A stretch of 40,000 nucleotides of DNA from the NCBI GenBank assembly GCA_963575745.1, contig CAUYUJ010009824.1, positions 402,411 to 442,410 on the forward strand, written 5' to 3'. The notes below the pieces were generated by a model. The model did no database searches and was not told the DNA's origin. It was given only the letters and a program-made list of their open reading frames with translations. Below are positions 9,454 through 19,887 of this stretch, in pieces (positions within the stretch are counted from its first letter, which is position 1; each line of letters opens with the position of its first letter). The DNA comes from Prorocentrum cordatum (Eukaryota; Sar; Dinophyceae; Prorocentrales; Prorocentraceae). The translations under genes were made by a program, and so were the position numbers.

Positions 9454-12400
9454 ATGGCGCTGTGCGCGGAGTTCGCGTTCCTCGATAAGGACGCCGGCCC
9501 GTCGGCCACGTTGTGCGATCCGAGGATCACGCGGCACAAAGGCGGGACGGCGTTCACGAACGCGGTGCTGGACGACAGCTGTCAGCGCCTTAGGTCGCAC
9601 TCCACCTGCGAGCTGTGCTCGCGCTGATGCACGCGAGCATCGCTCGCCATGTGCAACAGATTGGGGCGGGTATATGGACAATTGCCGCCATGCGCACTGC
9701 GAGTTTACTGTGACACGCACGCGTTGCTCGCCATCAGGACGTCCGATCATCGATGGGTAGCGCTCTGAGGCCGCAAGGACCCAGTGCAGTCGATGAACAG
9801 CAACATCGGCAAGTGGAGTTTCGAGAAGACTGCAGCGCGTCCGCCCTTGCAGCCTCAGGAGACGATCCACGACATGGGCGCGACCTACCCGAACGTGATC
9901 AAACGTTGCCGAGGCGTCGTCGCACGCCGCCGTCTCAAGTCAAGCTTGCTAACTGGCATGGGAGTGGGTGGCGAGCAATGCTCGCCAAGATGCATGCACA
10001 CGTACGCCGCTTACCAGGGAGGGACGCGGTGAGCGACCCTCAACAAGTTGCACGCGCATCGTACCTGACGACCATCAGGTAGCGGACATGGTGGAACAAG
10101 CGCGCGGTGTGTTCAGAGTGCTATTTCATGCTCGTGAGGCACCACGAGGTCAAGACGACCGAGCAGCAACTACACGAGGACCTCCACCCACACCCACCGT
10201 TTGAGATGTGGGGGGAGGTCCGCGACGCCATCAGTGGTGACCAACTCGGCTGCGTGCAGGCGCGGAGATGTGCGCGGACATGTATGCATGCAACTATAGA
10301 CACGCGTGTGTGTTCGTGTGGCGTCCCATGCACGCCGCAGTTGCCATCGCGCGTGCGTCGCGCGCAAGGTCGACTACGATGCGTCGGTCGCGTGCGTGCT
10401 GAAGGAGTTCAAACTTCAGCACGCCATCCCCCATGTGGCGCCCGTATGAGGTCTTGGGGTACGACGAACGCAAGTTCGCAGGGACGGCAATGGACTTAAG
10501 GCCCTTGGCCTTCTTTCTCCAGCTCCTCCTCCTCAGTCGCTCTCCTCCGTCGGCAAATCATCCCCATCATCATGCTCCCCCCCCCCCCCCCACGCACGCA
10601 CACGCGCGCGCGCGCACACGCGCGCGCGCGCGCGCCCACACCCACCCGCGCCCCCCGCACGCACACACACACACACGCACACGCACACGCACGCGCACGC
10701 GCACGCGACGCGCACGCGCACGCGCACGCGCACGCGCACGCGCACGCGCACGCGCACGCGCACGCGCACGCGCACGCGCACGCGCACGCGCACGCGCACG
10801 GCGCACGCGCACGCGCACGCGCACGCGCACACACGCACACGCACACGCACACGCACACGCACACGCACACGACGCACACGCACACGCACACGCACACGCA
10901 CACACGCACACAGCACACGCACACGCACACGCACACGCACACGCCCACGCACACGCACCGCACACGCACACGCACGCACGCACACGCACACACACGCACA
11001 CACACGCACACACGCACACACGCACACACGCACACACGCACACACGCACACACGCACACACGCACACACGCACACACGCACACACGCACACACGCACACC
11101 CGCACACGCACACACGCACACACGCACACACGCACACGCACACACACACACACACACACACGCACGCACACACACAACACATACACACACCGCCCCCCCT
11201 CATCCTCGGGCGCGCGCGGGCGCGGAGAGCAGATCGTGCCTTTCAAATGGTCAGCAGAGCACGCGTGCGAGCATGCTCGCATTCACTCACCCCCACCGCA
11301 TGCGAGCATGCTCGCATTCACTCGCTCACGTCGATCTCGTCGGTCGTCGTCCTAGACCTATCACGCGCGGTGCGCATCGAGTGGGGGGGGGGAGGTGACG
11401 GTCGACGCGGAGTGTGGACGGGGAGGGGATGGTGGAGGTGGCAGGATTCAGCTGACAGTAGGAGAGAGGAGAGGATCGTGGGAGATGGGTCGGTGGGAGT
11501 GCGCACGGTGGCGAAGGCGGTGGCGATGCAGCCGCTGTGGATCGGCAGCGGCGGCGCGCGGCACGGCGCGCGGCGCGACACGTCCAGCGATGCTGCCGAC
11601 GCGCCCTGCCAGACGGCCTGCAAGACGATGTGGCCAATCATGTATATATGTATGCATGCTTGCATGTATGTAGGTATGTGGGTATGTCGGAATGTAGGTA
11701 TGAATGTATGTATGTATCGCGCTTCGGCCGAGCATGCTCACCGTCGCACACGGGCGCGCCCGCGTGTAGGTGATACGCGCATGCGAAGACATGCGTGCAT
11801 GTTTTCACGCATGCGTATCGCGCACGCGGGCGTGACATGTGTAGCGCCATTCGGAGGCGTGGGCGGGCGTGCCGCCGCAGCCGCCGTGGCGCCGCCAGCG
11901 CGAGCAGCCCGCGCCGCCACCGCGGCTGTGCCGGGACTGCCGCGGCGGACGGCATCGGTAGGGATAGCGGAGAAGCAGGAGGAGGAGCACGGGGCAGATG
12001 TGGAGGAGCAGTCCGAGAAGGATGATGATTGGGAGGGCGAGCAGAGGAGGAGACGGGGCGGACGAGGAGGAGCGGAGGAGGAAGAGGCGCGGAGGGGGAT
12101 CCGAAGGAGGAGGAGCGGAGGCGGATGATCGGAGGAGGATGAGCGGATAAGGAGGCGGAGCGGAGGGGGGGGATGAAGAGGAGCAGAAGGATCAGGAGGA
12201 GGGAGGTGGCGGAGGGTGAGGAGGATAACGATCTGTTGCACGCCCCTCCCCGCCCCGCCTATCTCCGAGCTCGCAGGACCACTATGGTGGCCAGAGATGG
12301 GAGCATGCGGCGGGCACAGCCGACGCGGGTGATGAGGCCGGCGCGGGTGCGATGACCACCGATGGGCCGCGCCCGTGTCCCGATGCGATCACATCGGCGT

Positions 12401-14030
12401 TGCAACCCAGTCGCTCCAACCAGATCGCCGCCGCCCCGACCTGACGAGCCAGTGTGGGATGACGGTGATCTGGCAGTCGCAGTTGGCGTTCAGGTGACGG
12501 CGCCGATATGATATCATCTGGGCGTGGGGGCGCCCCAACTGCGGCCGTTGCGCGCGCCCGCAGGCGGCCGGGGCGTGCGAGGCGGCCGAGTTCAACGAAG
12601 CGGCCGATGACGATGCGGCCGAGGAGTTTCACGAGGAACTCCGCGAGACGGCCGACGGGCTGAAGGCGCGCATAGTCGTGTCGCGAGCTTCGTTCGGTCG
12701 ATGTCGGTCAAGCTCACGCATGCCGCGTGCGAGCGTTGCTCGCGCATGGTATGCGTCAGCATCGCGTGCGTGACACGCGCGGTTATTTCGCCCCAGCGGG
12801 GGGCAGCTTCGAGGAGGTGGAGGCCAACGCGCTGGCCAGGGACGGCGAGCAGGAGAACTGGGATGATACCAACAGTACATTTGATATTTGAATATCAAAT
12901 GTACACCACTCCCCACACATCCTCACGTCTACGATCAAAGTGCGAGCATACTCGCTTGTTTTCCGTGTATATATCTATACATATGTATATGCGTACCAAC
13001 GAACTGGCTGATCGCAGTCGCGATCTCTGATCGCGGATGCAGTCGGCCTGGTCGTTGATAGTTACGATCGTAGGGGATCTCCCCCCGTCGTTTGATGGAG
13101 TGGCGCCGGTGCCAGGGCGCTGGGTGCCCGGGCAGCCGCTGCACCTGCGGCAGTACATCGGCCCGCCCCAGGGGGAGGGCGTCGGCGCGCGGTCGCCGCC
13201 TCGCGGTGGCGTTCCCGCCCCCCCCCCCCCCCCAGCGGGGCGGGTTTGGAGCGCCACCGCGAGCGGCGCCAGCGGGGTCTACCTCAACGCGCCCTTCAAG
13301 GTGATGGTTCGGAAGGACGTACGGGATGACGACATCGGGGGATTGGCGTGTTTGGCGGGCATCGCTCGCCATGTGGAAATGATTCCGGATGAGGGGCGGG
13401 GTAGGCTGGTACCACTCGCCGTGTGGAAAGAGGGCCTGGGAGATTGCGATGGTTGTTGGGGGCTGGGGGTTCGTTGCATGGCCCGCAGGCCAAGACCCGC
13501 GGCGGCGAACGGGCGGCGCGGGTCGAGCTCGCCCAGGTGCGTGCCGAGCTATCCAAGGCAAGTCAGTCGTCTTGTCGTGTCGTGTCGGGCGAGCATTGCT
13601 CGTGTGCGCCGCGCCGTTCGATGGCGGTCGCGCTGAGCATAGCTCGTTGCGGTCGTCATTGGCCGAATTCGTCCAAGGACGAATTGGCCCGATGGCGACC
13701 CCCCCCTGCCTGCAGGCAGTTGGCTGCGGCGTGGCGTCGAAGGCGCGGCCGACGACGGTGGCGCCGAGCCGCGCGCGGCCGACGGCGGCGCCGCCTGCGG
13801 CGTCGCCGAAGGCGCGGCCGCCGAGCCGCGCGCCGCCGACGGCGACGCCCGCGCCGACCACGCCGCCGCGGCGCGGCCGCCCCGCCGACGGCGCAGCGGC
13901 GGCGGGGGCCGCCCCCAGCCGCGCCCGCAGCCGCAGCCGCCCCGTGCCCCGCGGCTCGGTCGCGGCCGCGGCGCCGCGCGGGCGGTGCATCAGCTACGGC
14001 GACTGGCTGGGCGCCTACAGCGGTCTCTGA
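9454..14030 (+). CDS. Large multi-exon gene, unknown function, coiled-coil-like middle and Pro/Arg/Ser-rich tail
   Basis: Exon 1 starts MALCAEFAFLDKDAGPSATL at 9454 and runs to about 9593. A piece at about 9780-9920 contains MNSNIGKWSFEK. The exon at 10083-10253 (RTWWNKRAVCSECYFMLVRH) is joined in phase 0 over a 115-nt intron to 10369 (VDYDASVACVLKEFKLQHAIP), then through a CCCCC frame break (10428-10432) to YEVLGYDERKFAGTAMDL, ending near 10500. A roughly 2-kb gap with microsatellites follows. Then come 12564-12674 (acidic, AEEFHEELRETADGLKARI), 12797-12874 (GSFEEVEANALARDGEQENW) and, across a phase-1 intron (12875-13073), 13074 onward (DLPPSFDGVAPVPGRWVPG). An exon at 13489-13560 (AKTRGGERAARVELAQVRAE) looks coiled-coil. 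The end is GRCISYGDWLGAYSGL and a stop. The large gap means two separate genes cannot be excluded. Confidence 0.55.
10575..11180. repeat. ~600-bp alternating purine-pyrimidine microsatellite (CACG/CGCA/CA)
   Basis: It is composed almost wholly of ACGC, CACG and CA steps. A CG-dense first part (about 10600-10820) gives way to CACACG and then CA repeats. Strict R-Y alternation over hundreds of bases is the classic sequence type for left-handed Z-DNA. It lies in a large inter-exon gap, so it is probably intronic or intergenic. Open frames across it (His/Thr/Arg or Val/Cys) are artefacts. Confidence 0.95.
11266..11323. repeat. Direct repeat of a GCGAGC palindrome with flank
   Basis: A 23-bp unit, TGCGAGCATGCTCGC plus ATTCACTC, occurs at 11266-11288 and again at 11301-11323. 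The palindrome and its 3' flank are duplicated together, so the palindrome can travel with flanking DNA. Confidence 0.9.
11638..11721. repeat. GTAT microsatellite
   Basis: Degenerate (TGTA/GTAT)n on the + strand within the large gap between exons. Confidence 0.9.
11967..12225. repeat. Purine-rich GGA tract
   Basis: About 260 nt of GGAGGAGGAGCGG-like sequence, nearly free of pyrimidines in long runs. The Glu/Arg/Gly-rich frame across it is judged low complexity. It sits upstream of the exon at 12564. Confidence 0.85.
12875..12904. repeat. 30-bp perfect palindrome at an intron 5' end
   Basis: Arms of 14 bp (GTACATTTGATATT and its complement) separated by TG. The palindrome starts exactly at the GT of the phase-1 donor at 12875 and is AT-rich in a GC-rich setting, so the first 30 nt of this intron would fold into one hairpin. 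It is the longest perfect palindrome I found in the window. Confidence 0.9.
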
Positions 14031-14084
14031 GCGGCCCGTGGCGCCAGACCCGCGGGCGCCGCCAGATTCTCGCCCCCTCCACGT

Positions 14085-14330
14085 CGCCGACGGTGACGAC
14101 GGCGACGACGGTGACGAGCACGACGATAACGTTCAACGTAACGATGCTAGAGCGACAACACTCACGACGATATACCGATGTCATCGACGCTGATACGACG
14201 ACGGCGACGACGATGGCGGCGAAAATGACGACGGTGGCGGCGACTACGACGATGACGACGATGGTGACGACGACAACGATTACAATGGTGACGGCGATGC
14301 CACATACATGACGATGATGGCCACACCACG
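14085..14330. repeat. GAC/GACGAT trinucleotide tract
   Basis: (GACGAC/GACGGT)n-like low-complexity stretch directly after the stop at 14030, probably 3' flank. Confidence 0.85.
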
Positions 14331-15312
14331 CTCCGTTGACGATGCCGACATCGGACCCCTGGTCCCCGGTCAAATTCCGCCTGCCGCACCATGCACTTTT
14401 CACAATGTGGTGCGTGCAGGCGCACACGTAGACCGACGACTATTAGACACGATGTGCCACCCACACACAATGGTGTACGATATCGTATCGTGTGAGTTTT
14501 GTGTGTTCGGTTTGCGTTTTAGATTTTTCTCTTTGCAATTATTGAGTGACGCAACCAGTTCAGGATCGAAACCACGGCGACATTGCAATGCATCGCAAGC
14601 TATACGTTGCAGGTCTGCAGTGTATATCTTGATCAGAAGCATGTTGTTCTAGCCAGTACATTGCAGATCTGCAATGTATAGCTTGCAATACATTGCACGT
14701 TCAGGGTTGTGGTTTCTGGCTTGTTTTTCGCTCGGGATGCGCACGTGACACGCAGACACATCACCGACGTGCGTGGCAGATCGTCGTCGTGTTGCCATGC
14801 GTGCGGTAACGGCGTTGCCTTGTGTACATGTGCAAATGCGTTGCTATACACGATCGCGACACCGCCACCGTACGCATGATTACCGCAGCATGCGCCTCGC
14901 TGTCCTGCCCGCCCATCCCTGCTTGCGTAGGCGTTCGCGTGCCAGTGCCCCGCGGCGGGAGGTATAAGAGCTGCTGCTGTATAGGCAGAAACGTCGATTC
15001 CGCTCCGCCTCCATCTTTTCTACCCCGATCATGTGCCGACCATCCATCATAGCCATCGCAATGGTCATGGCGTTCGTCACGTGCGACTGCGAGCCGTGCT
15101 CGCAGTTGCGGCATTGCGAAACACCAGTTTGACACAATTGCGAGCTACGGTCGCGATGTCCGCACAGCGCCTTCTCACGTCGGAAACACACGCCTGCGAG
15201 CTTCGCGCGCGGCCGCATTTCGTAGCCAGTTGGTGGTCCGAGTGGGTGACCGCCACGACCCGCGCGCCCTGCGGGCCGCCGCCCCCCACTACCGCGGGCG
15301 CGGCGGCGGGCC
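14331..15312 (+). other. 982-nt intergenic region
   Basis: No coding signal is convincing. It holds the fold-back at 14583-14701, an AT-richer stretch (about 14480-14660), a GCGAGC-type palindrome at 15089-15103 and GGTATAAGAG at 14961-14970, which resembles a TATA box but lies 340 nt before the next ATG. The last 60 nt before 15313 are very GC-rich. Confidence 0.5.
14583..14701. repeat. Fold-back repeat with nested 22-bp palindrome
   Basis: Left arm (about 14583-14627) and right arm (about 14656-14701) are inverted copies with about 85% identity; both hold GCAAGCTATAC and TTGCAG-TCTGCA blocks. In the right arm, 14657-14678 is itself a perfect 22-bp palindrome centred on AGATCT. The AT-rich composition differs from the surroundings. 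Confidence 0.8.
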
Positions 15313-17514
15313 ATGCCCGCGACCACCAGCGACCTCGCGCGCGGGCTCGAGCGCGAGCTCCGCGGCGCGAGCGAGCTCGTGGATACACTCGGTGGCGATC
15401 GTTCGGAAACGATTCCGAAGATCTTCATCGCGTTCAACGCCCGACTGTCGAAGCTCGGCGCGCTCGGGCCAGCGGCCATGAATGATATGGGTGATGCCAT
15501 CGCCAGCGGTCCGTGGAGCGATCGCCGGAAGAACGCGCTTCTGAATCTCATTGAGACGATCGGCGCCGCCAGCACCACGAAGGCCGAGGCGAAGCAGAAC
15601 CAGCACTGCTTGAGGCACATCGCTCGTGTAATGTGCACCCACATGCCATGTGTACATGCGCACCAGCGAGCGTCGCTCGCGATGGTGTCAGACCATATGT
15701 GAGCTATGCTCGCGATGCTAACACACCTTCAGGTTCGAGAACTACATCACCCAGGACGAGTGGGCGAAGCTCCGCTCGAAGCCCGTCGTCCACGCTACGC
15801 GTGGCATCCCGAGCTTGTTTGCGCACGTGCCGCCTTCCCCAAAACGTCATGTACAGCACCGTTACATGCTGTGCGCGTTTCGAGCTGCGCTCGCAATTTC
15901 GACCGCTCCATGCCAGCGTTGCCCCCCCCCATGGTGGCGCGGGGGTGCGTATTTTAGCCGAGCGAGCGTGGCTCATCGGGCTGACCAAGCCGTGCGAGAG
16001 CACAGTGTTTCGCATGGTCGCGGTGATGGCGTATGCCTTGAACACGGAGTTCACGCACGATGACGCGCTGACACACAAAGCTTCATTGAGGTCGATCACC
16101 ATCGCGGGCGATGTTTCTCCCCCAATCCCCGAGTTTCGCCCGAAAAGTCTGGCCGCTCAGAAGAATGGGAAAACCCTGGGATACACCCCAAGGGGGCTAT
16201 TCGGACGCACCCCTATCGAGAATGGACACCCCCCCATCGTATATCCCAGGGTTAGGCCCCAAATTTCTGGTCCATTCGGAAACCCCACGAAACCTGGGAT
16301 AGGGGTCGACGTATCCCCTGTTACACCAACGAGTATGCTAGGAATCGGCCTCGTGGCGCTAGTCTGCCGCGCATCCTGGTGCACGGCGAGCTGAGCGAGC
16401 TGGGCGACGAGACCCGCCGCTTCGCGCACGGCGACGCGCCGCTGCCGGCGGCAGTGGACATATATGGCGCTGTCGCGACATGTTTCCCTTGTAAGATACG
16501 CCGGGGTCTGAGGGTAAGATGGGGGGTGGTACTGTGTATTGAGCATCGCTCAACGGCGCATGCAGCGCTCGCTTTGACGAGACGTGCGAGCGTCGCTCGC
16601 TTGCACGCGTTGACGCGTTACGCGCAGTGGTTGGCCCATGCTAGGGGCTGCGCGGATCCCAGAGCTGGACGCGATCCTGCCGTTCAGCTGCCGTGCTGGG
16701 AAACGGGTTCGCCATGAAGACCTTGAGTCCCTGGAACACGTGCCCGAGCAGCGCCGTCAAACAATCAGAGACCAGACCGCCAAAGAGGACTGCAAGACAC
16801 CGAAGAAGGAGACTATGAAGGCGGAGAAGGACGACGACGACGACGACGACAAGAAGCAGGATAAGTACGATGTGAAGCAGGGGAAGTACGAGGTGGAGCA
16901 GGAGCAGTCAGAGCTGGCACCGCCTGTTTCTGCGGCACCACCTGCTGCTGTGGCGCGGGCATGCCCCGCTGCCATTGGCATCAACAGCTTCGGCATGTTG
17001 ACCAGCGCGGACGTCGGCCCCCGCGCTGCCATTGGCACGTGGAGGGGGGGGCCTAGATAGGACAGCGGTCTCATCTGCCGCCCCAGCAGCCCTTGTCATG
17101 GACGTGGAGGCGCGGTTCAAAGAGGCGCACGACAAGCACCTCGGGGCTTCGGCAGCCAAGCGCCGCCCCGCAGCCGCCGACGCCGCCGCGGGGTGTGCGG
17201 CGGCGCCTATGAGGCGCCCAGCCGCCGCCGCCGCCCCCCTGGCGAGCGCGGTGCGCGCGCTTCGCGCGCGGCAGGGGTTGGTTGGCAAACAGGCCAACCC
17301 TGTCGCGTGGGCGGGGCGGCTCGACCCACTCAGGGTGGCGGAACATCTCGGGTCGTCGAGCCTCATGGCCGTCTTCCAGAGCTGGGCGTACCACAAGGTC
17401 CGCAACAGGGTGGCGCAGGATGGCTACAGCGACGGCATCGCCAAGGACATGGCGCGCGACTGGCACCGCAAGCTCAAGGCCATGTGGATTGAGCGCTGGG
17501 GGCCCCCCAAGTAG
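15313..17514 (+). CDS. Five-exon gene, conserved-hypothetical type resembling a dinoflagellate-expanded family
   Basis: This is the best-supported gene. Exon 1 is 15313-15632 (MPATTSDLARGLERELRGAS...). A 100-nt phase-2 intron leads to 15733-15845 (FENYITQDEWAKLRSKPVV). A 112-nt phase-1 intron (GTCATG...TTTTAG) leads to 15958-16090 (ERAWLIGLTKPCESTVFRMV). A 272-nt phase-2 intron leads to 16363 (SLPRILVHGELSELGDETRR), ending near 16453. The last exon starts about 16645-16665 (LDAILPFSCRAGKRV). An acidic Asp/Lys-rich linker (DDDDDDDKKQ) follows, then an Ala/Pro/Arg linker and a C-terminus ending MWIERWGPPK. One frame break sits on G8 (17044-17051); dropping one G restores a frame of about 500 aa in total. 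The FENYIT-DEW plus LIGLTKPCE pairing recalls hypothetical proteins repeated in dinoflagellate genomes (from memory, no search run). Function unknown. Confidence 0.68.
16091..16362 (+). other. Intron with an inverted-repeat insert
   Basis: GT-AG, phase 2 on both sides. It is three times longer than its neighbours because it contains a segment with a 12-bp perfect inverted repeat (AACCCTGGGATA at 16172-16183; its complement at 16242-16253), a third related block near 16291-16305 and C-rich stretches. It looks like an inserted element that became, or enlarged, an intron. Confidence 0.6.
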
Positions 17515-17839
17515 TCGCGCCCGCGGGCGCGGCTGCGCGGCGGTGCCCGCGCGACGGGCAGCGCGTGCGTTGCGCGCCTTCCACCGAACGCATCTGTCAG
17601 TTCAACTGGAGCGCGCTAGCTTTATTGCACGCTTCGCAGCGCCATCAATGCCGCCACCTCCTCACCCCATGCTACCCCGTTTAGGCTCAGCGAGCTTTGT
17701 TCGTCTGGCGAGCGCGTGTTATATTCCGTAGGGCTGGCCCAAGGTGGACGCGCCGCGCGCGCCGCATGGGCCCGCGCGCCAAGTGCGCTGCAGCGTTGGG
17801 CTTTGGCCGCTGTCGCTGCGACCACCGCGTGCCGAGCGC
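17515..17839 (+). other. 325-nt spacer
   Basis: GC-rich at first (3' flank of the upstream gene), then mixed. I see no clear element, hairpin or exon. Confidence 0.45.
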
Positions 17840-19887
17840 ATGCCAAAACGTAACGTTGTGGTTAACCACGATGGGACGCAGGTGTGGAAGATCCTGCGGC
17901 TGGGGAAATACAGCTGGGCCAGCAAGCGCGCTATCGCACATATATCCGACCGCCTTGCGACGCCCGCTCCTCCACGGCGCGTGCGAGCTTGGCCCGCGCA
18001 ATGCAAGTGTATAGTGAGATGTCGTTGTAGGGGTCGCATGTCAGCCTCGTGGTTGCCGCGCGCTGGCCCAGCGGATTGAACCGCGCTGATAACGACGACG
18101 CGCCAACCACGTGGGGCAGGGGCGCCCAGCACCGTGCGCGCAGGGCACAGTGCCAATTGCGCGGTACGTATGGCAGGCTCGTGGAGTCCGTGCTGTTGAC
18201 TATGGCTTCAGGCGGCGATGGCGTGCAAATCGCTATCCAGAACACCTGGGAGGTGCTGCGCGTTGCCGCGGCGCACAGCACGTACTTCGCCGACTTGCTG
18301 GCGGCGGCCTTCGACGCGACGCCGTGTAGTCGCGATGGGCCGAGGTCGATCGCGCTGCGTTCATCAGCCTCATTGACCTCCCGCCGCCACGACTCCAACA
18401 CGAGCTTTGCTCGCAGCAGGAAGCGGGCGTTGCTGGCATCGCGCGCGTTACACGTCGCCCTGCCTTGACCATGGGGCATGGGGACCAAGACGGCGTGAAC
18501 CCAAGTGGCGCCATCTCGAAGAGTCACACGCGTAAGTCTGGCCTCTTTTATTGGTCGGTTATGGAATAACGCGCGGCTTTGCCCAACTCCGCCAAGGTCA
18601 ATGTTGGCATTAGTAGATCGGCGAGGTACGCTCGTGCGGCTGGTGCTTCTGGTATGTCATTCATGTGATTGTCGGCGGGTTCGGTCCGCTGGCACTTGGG
18701 CGCGAATCAGCTGACTGACAATATGCAGCGTCCGACAACATGTCTGGGCGCAGGCCGAGGGCCAGCTGACGCAGATCGCCCACGCGTGCACGCAGTGGTT
18801 CTTCACGCGCGCGGGGGCCGACGCGCGCGACGTCGGCGTCCACTTGGCGCTCAAGGGGTGGGGGGAGGGCCTGCCCGCCCCTTCCCGCGTCTTCACCCCC
18901 CCCCCCACCCCTTCCCCCCGTCGCCCGCATGCCGGACAATGGAGAAGAAGTTGCTGTCGCGGAGCTGCGGCATCAGCTCGCGGAGGCGAGTGCATGCACG
19001 TGCGCGTTCGCGCGGGGTGGTTAGGATTGTGCGATTGCGAGCGCACGGATTGATGGCGATCTACGTTTCTGCTTCCCCTTAGCTATCTCACCCACCCCCT
19101 CCCACGCGCGCAGCAGTGGGTGCGTTGATCGCTCCGAGGCGCTATCCCCCCCGCAGGCGCAGCAGGAGCTATCCCCCCCATCCCCTCCCACAGGCACAGC
19201 AGGGGCTATAGCCCCCCCATCCCCTCCCCCATCCCCTCCCGCAGGCGCAGCAGGGGGCCGACGAGGCGTCGGTCCGCGCCGCGGAGTCCACCGTCGCGAT
19301 GGCGGCCGCGCTCGCCGAGCTGGCGGGCAGCCTGGGGGGGGCGCGCGATCGCCGAGCAGGCGATCGCCGAGCAGGCGAAGGAGCGCTGCACGGCGCTGGC
19401 GCGGGTCCACGGCCTGCCCGTGCCGCCGTGGATGGCGCAGGCGTCCTTTTCCCCTCCCCGTGGGCGCCCCTCGCCCCCCCCCAAACTTCCTCCTCGTCCT
19501 CTGAACTCCCCTCGAGGCGGCCGCCGCGGCGCGCGACGAGACGGCCGCCGCGGCGCACGAGGGGGCGGTGCTGGAGGAGGCCGCGGTGCACCAGCGCCAG
19601 CTCCAGCGGGCCGCCGCGCTGCGCTTCCACGCGCAGCAGCGCAGCGCCGCGCGGGGGAGCAGGCGGCGCAGCGCGCGGTGCTCGAGCTGGCGGCGCAGCA
19701 GCGGGCGACGTCTCGCGCGCGCCAGGCGGTGGCGCTCTTTGCCAAGCGCAGGCCTGCGGCCCCGCCGCCTGGCGCCCCGCCACCGAATGCGCCGCCCGCC
19801 TGGCTTGTCACGCAGGCGGGGGCGTGGTCGGAGGCCTCGGCGGCGGGGCCGCGGGCGGGGCCGTGCGGCCCCAGCTTGGGCTCCTGA
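17840..19887 (+). CDS. Multi-exon gene, Ala/Glu/Gln-rich coiled-coil protein of unknown function
   Basis: Exon 1 begins MPKRNVVVNHDGTQVWKILR at 17840. The exon at 18177-18323 (LVESVLLTMASGGDGVQIAI onward) ends in phase 2 and joins, across a 405-nt GTGTAG...GCAG intron, 18729 (VRQHVWAQAEGQLTQIAHAC). Then come a small exon near 18929-18985 (MPDNGEEVAVAELRHQLAEA) and 19251 onward (QGADEASVRAAESTVAMAAA). A G8 frame break at 19334-19341 continues as IAEQAIAEQAKERCTALARV. The last exon starts at about 19511 (LEAAAAARDETAAAAHEGAV); a break at G5 (19653-19657) continues as GEQAAQRAVLELAAQQRATS, ending in a Pro/Ala/Gly tail with the stop at 19885-19887. Heptad-like Ala/Glu/Gln/Leu spacing suggests a long helix or coiled coil. 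Exon 1's donor is unresolved. Confidence 0.55.
19135..19256. repeat. Tandemly repeated 3'-splice-site-like module
   Basis: Three to four copies of a unit with a C-rich tract, then CAGGCGCAGCAGG and GCTAT. The last copy provides the CAG before the exon at 19251. The others are near-identical potential acceptors in the same intron. Confidence 0.75.

Noticed and set aside
10433-12128. Very long open frames (over 300-500 codons) through the CACG/CA tract on both strands
   Set aside because: They are products of a stop-free microsatellite, present in several frames at once with His/Thr/Arg or Val/Cys only.
14961-14970. TATA box (GGTATAAGAG)
   Set aside because: It lies about 340 nt before the next ATG with no other promoter sign; a chance match cannot be excluded.
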